This document shows positions 1 to 4,815 of a DNA stretch of 6,592 nucleotides, piece after piece. The position numbers and the translations under genes are program-made. Every line of letters begins with the position of its first letter. Within the stretch, counting starts at the first letter, position 1. The notes beneath the pieces are model-generated. The model was not told where the DNA came from, ran no database searches, and saw only the letters and a list, made by a program, of their open reading frames with translations. The stretch comes from Bacteroidales bacterium UBA3824. Lineage in GTDB: Bacteria > Bacteroidota > Bacteroidia > Bacteroidales > UBA3824. The stretch is from contig DGIK01000049.1 of the NCBI GenBank assembly GCA_002393195.1, positions 1 to 6,592 of the forward strand, in the 5' to 3' direction.

Positions 1-1015
1 CCGATTCGTATAGCGTGCCGGCGTGGGCGTTGAGGACGTTGTTGAGGTCGGGCTTTTCAAAATATTTTTTCTGATAATCAGGCAATTGCAAGTACCAACG
101 ATTGAAATCCGCTTGTTCGGCGTCGCTGAGGATGTCTTTGGGAATGCCGGCGAGTTTTGCCAAATGAATCAGGTCGAGAGTTTCCTTGCCATTGTCGGCG
201 GTCTTCCAAAGGAGATTGAGCGTATGTTGCAACACCGGCAACTGGTCGAAACCCGAAGTCAGATTGTTGATGAGAACCTCCGAAAGACGCGACGAAACGC
301 TGCCGCCCGCCAGGAGTGCCGGTTGCTCAATTACTTGGAGGATTTCGGTGCGTTTCAGTTGCGGTACAAAAAATTGACTGTATGCAATAAATTCGGGCAA
401 ATCCCTGAATACGGTGCATTGCGAAATATAATCGCTCCTCATCGTAAATATCACATATACAGGCAATTGCTCCGATATTGAGAGCCTTACGGTCTCCAAC
501 AAAATATTGACGGCGGTGTAAGCCTCGTTGCTCGGGATGCCATTATGGAAATTTTCGTTCATCGTGAAAACTTCCTCAAACTGGTCGGCGACGATGAGGA
601 GATTTTTGCCACGGTTTTTGTCGCCGTCGGATGCGTAGAACCCCGATTTTTTGTAGATATTAATCAATCCCGAAAAACCACATTCCAATTCGTCCAAAAC
701 TTCGTCAAACGGCACTTTCAACTGTTCTGCAAGGCTGTGGGCAAGGCTTTCGAGGGGGTTGCGCTGCGGCTTGAAGTCGCAGAAAACCCAACTATTGTAT
801 TCCGCCATAGAAAAACCAGCGCGGATATACGGAATCACGCCGGCATACACAATTGATGATTTGCCGTCGCCCGACGCACCCGTAATGAAAGCCATCTTGT
901 TCTGTTCCAACATTTTGACAATCTGCCGGATGTGCAAATCTCGCCCTTTGAAGAAGATTGACTCTTCCTCGGTGAAGGGCCGAAGCCCGGGATATGGACA
1001 GATGCTGGTTTTCAT
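1..1015 (-). CDS. nSTAND1-type STAND NTPase, C-terminus beyond window (partial)
   Basis: Reading leftward from the ATG at 1015, the frame stays open for 338 codons to the window edge, so only the N-terminal NTPase part is seen. It starts with the nSTAND1 signature PYPGLRPFTEEE (residues 7-18) and FFKGRD (21-26). Then come Walker A GASGDGKSS (46-54, Lys52), Walker B LLIVADQFEE (139-148, Asp144 with Glu147/148), a sensor-like TMRSDY (191-196), and the helical segment LPVLQHTLNLLW (259-270). STAND NTPases are ATP-driven switches that oligomerise when a C-terminal sensor detects a trigger; in this family the sensor is often WD40, TPR or another repeat, and it is not visible here. No signal peptide or membrane segment is seen in the visible part. 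The start is supported by the 4-base ATGA overlap with the upstream TIR-like gene, which suggests translational coupling. The family call is firm. A role in antiphage defence or programmed death is inferred from the family and the partner. Confidence 0.92.
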   Translation of the reverse strand, partial: MKTSICPYPGLRPFTEEESIFFKGRDLHIRQIVKMLEQNKMAFITGASGDGKSSIVYAGVIPYIRAGFSMAEYNSWVFCDFKPQRNPLESLAHSLAEQLKVPFDEVLDELECGFSGLINIYKKSGFYASDGDKNRGKNLLIVADQFEEVFTMNENFHNGIPSNEAYTAVNILLETVRLSISEQLPVYVIFTMRSDYISQCTVFRDLPEFIAYSQFFVPQLKRTEILQVIEQPALLAGGSVSSRLSEVLINNLTSGFDQLPVLQHTLNLLWKTADNGKETLDLIHLAKLAGIPKDILSDAEQADFNRWYLQLPDYQKKYFEKPDLNNVLNAHAGTLYES

Positions 1016-1842
1016 TTTTTAAGGGTTTTGTCTAAGAATACTTTGATGTCGAGGGGGATGCGCCGCTTGTCGTTCACAGAACACTCAATGATGTTTCTCA
1101 AAACCGAAAGGTCTTCGATTTTGGCGTGGGCATTGTTGCCGACCACGAGGAGCGGTGTGCGCGAACTACTGCCGCCGCTGTCCTTCCAAATCTGACGCGC
1201 AAACGACACAGCCCAATCGCCCGCATAATTGTAATACACAACGCCGATTTTGCTTTCGGCGAGTTGCGAAAGTACAAATGAATTGTAGTCGATGCCGCTC
1301 GAAAGGCTAACGCCGAGCCGCTGCACGCTCTGAAAATCTTTGAGCATATTGCAGATTTCGAGCGCGGTGTCGTTGTCGAGTTCGTTGTAGAGGAAAAAAA
1401 TGTCGGTAGGTTCGTTTTGGCGGTTTTCCAATTGCTTGACATTCATAATGTTGCGAATATCCTCAACGAAAACAATCGGCGACTGACGGTCGGAATACAC
1501 AGTATTTTCCACGATGTCGCGGCGGATGCTGTTGATGTATGAATGATTATCACCAATGAAGCCCGAAGGATTCCATACAAACACCTTGAAGTCGCTGCCG
1601 CACAATTCTTTAGCCTCGCGAAATTGGACACCGGCGGGCGAATCGTAACCATCGCCGCCATCGGAATATATATCCTCGCCGCCAAGTATATGTATGCTGC
1701 AATCTGCCGCCCGCATCTTGTCCGAGACCTCAATCCCGGCGTTATGAAGCACACGCGACAACCGCTTCCTCGTTGCCGCCATGTCCGTGGACACGTCAGC
1801 GAGGAACACCTTGAACTTCCTATTGTAAAGGTTGACAAACAT
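1012..1842 (-). CDS. Tandem TIR-like domain protein, partner of the nSTAND1 NTPase
   Basis: This is a 276-residue soluble protein with two alpha/beta units. The first (about residues 9-130) opens with KVFLADVSTDMAATRKRL, the strand-plus-helix start of TIR-like domains that sit beside STAND NTPases. It continues with AADCSIHILGG (45-55), GVQFREAKEL (71-80) and a strand KVFVW (86-90). The second (about 146-250) begins PTDIFFLYNELD, has a strand IGVVYYNYAGDW (199-210) and AVSFARQIWKDSGG (211-224), and ends with strand TPLLVVG (229-235). TIR domains either cleave NAD+ or act as protein-protein adaptors. The second unit shows no obvious catalytic glutamate in the usual place; Glu76 of the first is a weak candidate, so an adaptor or sensor role is as likely as enzyme activity. 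It is first in the operon: a good promoter lies about 48 bases upstream, and its TGA overlaps the NTPase ATG. Domain type is recognised from pattern only, and function is inferred. Confidence 0.8.
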   Translation of the reverse strand: MFVNLYNRKFKVFLADVSTDMAATRKRLSRVLHNAGIEVSDKMRAADCSIHILGGEDIYSDGGDGYDSPAGVQFREAKELCGSDFKVFVWNPSGFIGDNHSYINSIRRDIVENTVYSDRQSPIVFVEDIRNIMNVKQLENRQNEPTDIFFLYNELDNDTALEICNMLKDFQSVQRLGVSLSSGIDYNSFVLSQLAESKIGVVYYNYAGDWAVSFARQIWKDSGGSSSRTPLLVVGNNAHAKIEDLSVLRNIIECSVNDKRRIPLDIKVFLDKTLKK

Positions 1843-1889
1843 TTTTGCTACCCAAAACGACTTTTCAGATTCGATTTGTTAAAATTGTG

Positions 1890-1921
1890 CAAATATAAAC
1901 CATATTTGAAAACGGCACAAA
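1890..1921 (-). promoter_or_regulatory. Bacteroidetes-type promoter for the TIR-like/nSTAND1 operon
   Basis: On the minus strand a TTTG (-33 box, plus-strand 1918-1921) is followed after exactly 20 bases by TATATTTG (-7 box, 1890-1897). This matches the TTTG / TAnnTTTG consensus of the primary sigma factor of Bacteroidetes. Transcription should start near 1883, giving a leader of about 40 bases before the ATG at 1842. No strong Shine-Dalgarno is seen, which is usual in this phylum. Confidence 0.65.
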
Positions 1922-1950
1922 TAATTATTCAATTTTTTTGGAAAAATATT

Positions 1951-1978
1951 GTAGGGACGCGGCGCGCCACGTCCCTAC
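1951..1978. repeat. REP-like palindrome with GTAGGGACG arms
   Basis: GTAGGGACG (1951-1959) is the exact reverse complement of CGTCCCTAC (1970-1978). The 10 bases between are themselves nearly self-complementary (core GGCGCGCC), so 13 of 14 possible pairs form and only the C/A pair at 1960/1969 fails. The element is strikingly GC-rich inside AT-rich spacer DNA. That contrast and the symmetry suggest a dispersed repetitive extragenic palindrome or MITE end rather than a terminator, since neither side has a clean T run directly after the stem. Its right arm is also the start of the 33-bp tandem repeat. Confidence 0.7.
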
Positions 1979-2034
1979 GTTGGAAATAATTAAACCAATT
2001 TACGTCCCTACGTTGGAAATAATTAAACCAATTT
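1969..2034. repeat. Perfect 33-bp tandem duplication
   Basis: Two exact 33-base copies lie head to tail (1969-2001 and 2002-2034). Each begins ACGTCCCTACG and ends AAACCAATTT, with the small inverted pair TTGG/CCAA inside. Matching stops at both ends (1968 is C against T at 2001; 2035 is T against A at 2002). The first copy donates the right arm of the palindrome at 1951-1978. The second ends inside the -33 region of the rightward promoter. This looks like a recent slippage or duplication of the palindrome's right half with its flank. No spacer separates the copies and there are only two. Confidence 0.9.
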
Positions 2035-2065
2035 TTGTTTTTATCGTCAAAAAATTGTAATTTTG
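2034..2065 (+). promoter_or_regulatory. Bacteroidetes-type promoter for the DUF3737 gene
   Basis: TTTG (2034-2037), then 20 bases, then TAATTTTG (2058-2065) fits the TTTG / TAnnTTTG consensus with the same spacing as the divergent promoter at 1890-1921. Transcription is expected to start near 2072, about 20 bases before the ATG at 2093. The TTG at 2063-2065, a formally possible start codon, is part of this -7 box, which argues that translation begins at 2093. Confidence 0.65.
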
Positions 2066-2092
2066 CACACGATAAAAATCAGACAAAAAAGA

Positions 2093-2941
2093 ATGAGAAT
2101 AATCGAAAATCAAGAGTTTGAGGGCGAGCGTCCTCTCTATCACACAGCCGACCTTTTGCTGCGCGATGTAACGATACACGCAGGCGAATCGGCACTTAAA
2201 GAAACCCGCAACATCACCGCCGAGCACTGCACATTCGAAGGCAAATATCCATTCTGGATTACCGACGGCTTCAAAGTCCGCAACTGCAAATTCACCGAAG
2301 GCGCGAGGGCTGCGCTTTGGTACTCCAACGATTTGGAGATGACCGACACCATCATCGAAGCCCCCAAGATGTTCCGCGACAGTAAACGCCTCAACCTCAA
2401 AAACGTGAAAATTCCCGAGGCGCAGGAGACATTTTGGCACTGCGACGACGTAACGCTCGACCACGTGGAAGTCGATAACGCGCCGTACATCTTCATGCAC
2501 TGCAACAACGTGAAAATCAGCAACTACACCCAAAACGGCAATTACTCGTTTCAATATTGCAAAAACATCGAAATCCGCAATTCAAAAATCTATTCCAAGG
2601 ACGCATTTTGGAACAGTGAAAACGTCACGGTGTATGACTCTGAAATCATCGGCGAATATCTCGCTTGGCACAGCAAAAATGTCCGCCTTGTCAATTGCTT
2701 GATTGGTGAGACACAGCCACTTTGCTACTGCGAAAACCTCATTTTGGAGAATTGCCGACTGCGCGACGATGCAGATTTGGCTTTTGAATATTCGGACGTC
2801 AACGCCACAATCAACGGCCACGTCGTCAGCATCAAAAACCCGCGCTCCGGCAGCATCAAGGTAGATTCCGTCGGCGAAATCATCCTCGACGACAATATCA
2901 AACCGCCAGCCGACTGCAAGATAACGACTACAAACGCCTGA
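2093..2941 (+). CDS. DUF3737 family right-handed beta-helix protein
   Basis: A 282-residue protein that matches the DUF3737 family along its whole length. Diagnostic stretches include QEFEGERPLY near the start, GESALKE, EGKYPFW, EGARAALWYSNDLEMTD, EAPKMFRD, GNYSFQYCKNIEIRN, SKDAFWNSENVTVYDS, GEYLAWHSKNVRLVNC, and a C-terminal FEYSDVNA and IKNPRSGSIK. The short, regularly spaced strand repeats (roughly every 20-25 residues, many with Asn and Cys at turns) are those of a right-handed beta-helix of the pectate-lyase type. The family's biochemical role is unknown. There is no signal peptide or membrane segment, so the protein should be cytoplasmic. The ATG at 2093 is chosen because an in-frame TTG at 2063 lies inside the promoter and the family normally starts shortly before the EFEGERPL motif. 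It has its own promoter and terminator and appears monocistronic, diverging from the TIR-like operon. Family confidence is high; no function is claimed. Confidence 0.93.
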   Translation: MRIIENQEFEGERPLYHTADLLLRDVTIHAGESALKETRNITAEHCTFEGKYPFWITDGFKVRNCKFTEGARAALWYSNDLEMTDTIIEAPKMFRDSKRLNLKNVKIPEAQETFWHCDDVTLDHVEVDNAPYIFMHCNNVKISNYTQNGNYSFQYCKNIEIRNSKIYSKDAFWNSENVTVYDSEIIGEYLAWHSKNVRLVNCLIGETQPLCYCENLILENCRLRDDADLAFEYSDVNATINGHVVSIKNPRSGSIKVDSVGEIILDDNIKPPADCKITTTNA

Positions 2942-2959
2942 CGGCGTTTGAGGGTTTTT
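2931..2959 (+). terminator. Intrinsic terminator of the DUF3737 gene
   Basis: CAAACGCC (2931-2938) and GGCGTTTG (2943-2950) form a perfect 8-bp stem with a 4-base loop that contains the stop codon TGA (2939-2941). After AGGG comes a run of five T (2955-2959). The 4-base gap before the T run makes it slightly weaker than a textbook example. The minus strand has no T run on its side, so it works rightward only. Confidence 0.65.
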
Positions 2960-2972
2960 GAACAAAAATTAA

Positions 2973-3080
2973 AACGAATTTAAATAAATTAATACGAATT
3001 TTTTTCTATCCAAATTTGAAAGATTTGGTAGATTTTTTTAAGGTAATTCGTTTAAATTCGTTATAATTCGCTTAAATTTG
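2973..3080. repeat. Inverted array of AATTCG boxes at 10-bp spacing
   Basis: On the right, AATTCG occurs at 3045, 3055 and 3065, with the variant AATTTG at 3075, so the period is exactly 10 bases. On the left the reverse complement CGAATT occurs at 2975 and 2995, with a degenerate TAAATT at 2985, again 10 apart. The two half-arrays face each other across about 44 bases (3001-3044). That centre holds another small inverted repeat, CCAAAT (3010-3015) / ATTTGG (3023-3028). In the best register 16 of 18 bases pair between 2973-2990 and 3045-3062. One helical turn per box puts every box on the same face of the DNA, which suits either protein binding or a dispersed AT-rich repeat; the sequence alone cannot decide. 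Confidence 0.6.
3073..3080 (+). promoter_or_regulatory. Possible -7 box for the MalY/PatB-family gene
   Basis: TAAATTTG fits the TAnnTTTG -7 consensus and lies 55 bases before the ATG at 3136. No clean TTTG is present 19-20 bases upstream; the nearest candidate is a TTCG at 3047-3050. The box coincides with the last unit of the AATTCG array, so if it is used, the array overlies the promoter. Weaker than the other promoters in the window. Confidence 0.35.
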
Positions 3081-3082
3081 CG

Positions 3083-3107
3083 TTTAAAAAAAACCGCCGC
3101 AAGGCGG
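3083..3107 (-). terminator. Leftward terminator-like hairpin in the leader of the MalY/PatB-family gene
   Basis: CCGCC (3094-3098) and GGCGG (3103-3107) enclose the tetraloop GCAA. On the minus strand the stem is followed directly by eight T (plus-strand A run up to 3093), which is the form of an intrinsic terminator for leftward transcripts. No leftward gene ends here. It could stop antisense transcription, be left over from a lost gene, or act as a leader hairpin (GNRA-type loop) in the rightward mRNA. Confidence 0.45.
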
Positions 3108-3135
3108 CATCAAAAACAATTAATGTTGAAAGAAA

Positions 3136-4302
3136 ATGATTTTTGACGAGAAGATAATCAGGAGGGGTTCCAATTGTTACAAATGGGACGTACAGGACAA
3201 CGACGATGTAATCCCGATGTGGATTGCCGACATGGATTTTAAGACCGCGCCGCCGATAATTGAGGCGTTGCAGGAGCGCGTGGCTCACGGCGTGTTTGGC
3301 TACGTGAAGCCGCCCAAAGAATATTTTGAGGCAGTGTGCCAATGGTTTGAGAATCAGCACGGTTGGCACATCGAACCCAAAGAAATCATCTACACAATCG
3401 GCGTTGTGCCGGCGATTTCGGCAATCATCAAAGCCGTTACAATGCCCGGCGAAAAAGTCCTGATGACTACGCCGGTCTATAACTGTTTTTTTTCCTCAAT
3501 CCGCAACAACGGTTGCCAAGTGGCAGCATCAACACTCAAAGCCGACCGCAACGGCCGCTATACGATTGATTTTGAGGATTTTGAAGAGCAATGCAAAGAC
3601 CCGAAAACTCGTGTATTTTTGCTCTGCAACCCTCACAACCCTACATCGAGAGTTTGGACACGCGACGAACTCGCACGAATGGCGCAGATTTGCAGGGACA
3701 ACGACGTTTTCATCATCTCCGACGAAATCCACTGCGAGATTATGATGCCCGGATTCCAATACATTCCGTTTGGCACGTTAGACGATTCCGTGAAAGGCAA
3801 TTACGCCGTCTGCACATCGCCGTCAAAGGCGTTCAACATCGCTGGACTTCAACTCGCCAACATCATTTGCCCCTGCCCTAAGACCCGCCGCAAGATAGAC
3901 CGCGCTATCAACATCAACGAAGTCTGCGACGTAAACCCATTCGGCATTGTTGCGCTGATGACCGCCTACACCGACCCGCGCTGCAAGGAATGGCTCGACA
4001 ATCTCAACAATTATATCTACCAAAACTACCTGACAGCCAAGGACATATTCACCCAAAAACTCCCTTCCGCCACCATCACGCCGCTGGAAGGCACGTACCT
4101 GATGTGGGTGAATTTCCACAACCTTATCCAAAACGCCCACAACGCCGAACACGCCATGATACAAGACGCCAAAGTATGGATTAACGCCGGCACATTATAC
4201 GGCGACGACGGCGAACACTGTATGAGAATCAATTTGGCGACGCAGCGTGAGAGAGTCGTTGAAGGCGTGGAGAGAGTGTGCGGATATTTTGGCGGAAAAT
4301 GA
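3136..4302 (+). CDS. MalY/PatB-family PLP-dependent aminotransferase / cystathionine beta-lyase-like
   Basis: A 388-residue fold-type I PLP enzyme of normal length for the MalY/PatB family, whose members cleave the C-S bond of cystathionine or other cysteine conjugates (giving a thiol, pyruvate and ammonia) and may also transaminate. Visible landmarks are IPMWIADMDF (26-35), HGVFGY (51-56), TPVYNCFF with Tyr115 to stack on the cofactor, CNPHNPTSRVW (164-174), SDEIHCEI (195-202, Asp196 for the pyridine nitrogen), SPSKAFNIAG with Schiff-base Lys231, and CMRINLA with Arg364 for the substrate carboxylate. All key residues are present. The loop normally read as PHNPxGRVW has Ser171 where Gly is usual. 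It is cytosolic. The ATG at 3136 gives the expected N-terminus (FDEKIIRRGSNCYKWD); upstream there is only weak purine-rich sequence. No downstream hairpin terminator is seen before the next gene 94 bases away. The exact substrate cannot be read from sequence. Confidence 0.9.
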   Translation: MIFDEKIIRRGSNCYKWDVQDNDDVIPMWIADMDFKTAPPIIEALQERVAHGVFGYVKPPKEYFEAVCQWFENQHGWHIEPKEIIYTIGVVPAISAIIKAVTMPGEKVLMTTPVYNCFFSSIRNNGCQVAASTLKADRNGRYTIDFEDFEEQCKDPKTRVFLLCNPHNPTSRVWTRDELARMAQICRDNDVFIISDEIHCEIMMPGFQYIPFGTLDDSVKGNYAVCTSPSKAFNIAGLQLANIICPCPKTRRKIDRAININEVCDVNPFGIVALMTAYTDPRCKEWLDNLNNYIYQNYLTAKDIFTQKLPSATITPLEGTYLMWVNFHNLIQNAHNAEHAMIQDAKVWINAGTLYGDDGEHCMRINLATQRERVVEGVERVCGYFGGK

Positions 4303-4334
4303 CAATTATTTTGAAAAGAAAGAGCAAAAAATAT

Positions 4335-4364
4335 TTTGAATTTCAAATATAATCTGTACATTTG
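4335..4364 (+). promoter_or_regulatory. Bacteroidetes-type promoter for the DUF5618 gene
   Basis: TTTG (4335-4338), 18 bases, then TACATTTG (4357-4364) matches the TTTG / TAnnTTTG pattern with spacing a little shorter than the 20 seen at the two divergent promoters. Transcription would start near 4371, about 26 bases before the ATG at 4397. It suggests the DUF5618 gene has its own promoter rather than depending on the upstream PLP enzyme gene. Confidence 0.55.
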
Positions 4365-4396
4365 CGCATAACAATAACCCAACAAAAAACAAAACA

Positions 4397-4795
4397 ATGG
4401 AACAGAAAGATCCGATATTAGAAGCGCGTCGTTACCTTGACAATGCAAAAGAAATTTTGCGAGACAAGGCTATCAAGGAAGACAACTTCTATCAAGACAG
4501 CAAATATGTGAAACTTGCAGGCCATGCCATGTGGACAGGCTGCATGATTGCGTTGGACTACGCATTGGGAATCAAGAAACAACGCGGCAAACGCAAGGAC
4601 ATCGACGACTACAAAGAAGCAGCTGCAAAAGTAGACAAAAAATTGCTCTCATACGTTGTATCGGGGTACAATACAATGCACCTTTTTATGGGCTACGATG
4701 GCGAGAAAAAAGTTGGCATTGCACGTGAAGGCATCGAAACTATGAACTACATCATAGATTGGTGCGAACACAGGATGCAAGGTGCGGCGGCTTAA
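4397..4795 (+). CDS. DUF5618 family small helical protein
   Basis: A 132-residue protein, probably all alpha-helical and cytosolic. It matches DUF5618, a Bacteroidetes family of unknown function, through EARRYLDNAKEILRDKAIKED (9-29), YQDSKYVKLAGHAMWTGCMI (32-51), ALDYALG and the C-terminal HLFMGYDGEKKVGIAREGI and INYIIDWCEH-like helices. The pattern of four long amphipathic helices recalls HEPN-type bundles, but no R-x4-6-H RNase motif is present, so that resemblance is only a suggestion. The start at 4397 follows a good promoter and gives the family's usual N-terminus. It lies between an unrelated PLP enzyme gene and convergent purF (18-base gap), so neighbours give no clue to function. Family call fairly sure; role unknown. 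Confidence 0.82.
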   Translation: MEQKDPILEARRYLDNAKEILRDKAIKEDNFYQDSKYVKLAGHAMWTGCMIALDYALGIKKQRGKRKDIDDYKEAAAKVDKKLLSYVVSGYNTMHLFMGYDGEKKVGIAREGIETMNYIIDWCEHRMQGAAA

Positions 4796-4815
4796 TCTGC
4801 CGCACGCATCATTTT
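4782..4815 (+). terminator. Possible terminator between convergent DUF5618 and purF genes
   Basis: GTGCGGC (4782-4788) pairs exactly with GCCGCAC (4799-4805), and the stem can grow by a G-T and a G-C pair to leave a 6-base loop. The DUF5618 stop codon TAA (4793-4795) lies in that loop. A short T run (4812-4815) follows on the plus strand after GCATCA. On the minus strand no T run follows, so termination of purF here is less clear. Confidence 0.42.

Noticed and set aside
23..1022. Several rightward open frames (about 63-152 codons) across 23-481, 545-856 and 759-1022.
   Set aside because: They lie antisense to the nSTAND1 coding frame, which has recognisable motifs throughout. Their translations show no family features and they lack promoters.
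1543..1989. A 148-codon rightward frame over the 5' part of the TIR-like gene and the spacer.
   Set aside because: It is antisense to a motif-bearing gene and runs through the operon promoter and the REP palindrome, so it is a chance frame.
1969..2034. Possible CRISPR fragment because of a 33-base perfect repeat.
   Set aside because: Only two copies exist, they touch without any spacer, and no cas gene is near; a tandem duplication explains it.
2063..2092. Ten-residue N-terminal extension of the DUF3737 protein from a TTG start.
   Set aside because: The TTG is part of the TAATTTTG -7 promoter box, so it should not be in the mRNA. The ATG at 2093 fits the family start.
2000..2554. A 184-codon leftward frame opposite the DUF3737 gene.
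   Set aside because: It is antisense to a full-length family match, with low-complexity Val/Phe-rich translation and no motif.
3123..3146. A seven-codon upstream reading frame (MLKENDF) overlapping the start of the PLP enzyme gene in another frame.
   Set aside because: It is too short to distinguish from chance and has no run of regulatory codons (no repeated Cys or Met) and no attenuator structure that includes it.
4303..4396. Search for a riboswitch or terminator between the PLP enzyme and DUF5618 genes.
   Set aside because: The 94 bases are AT-rich with only a promoter-like pair of boxes; no stable hairpin or conserved riboswitch core is visible.
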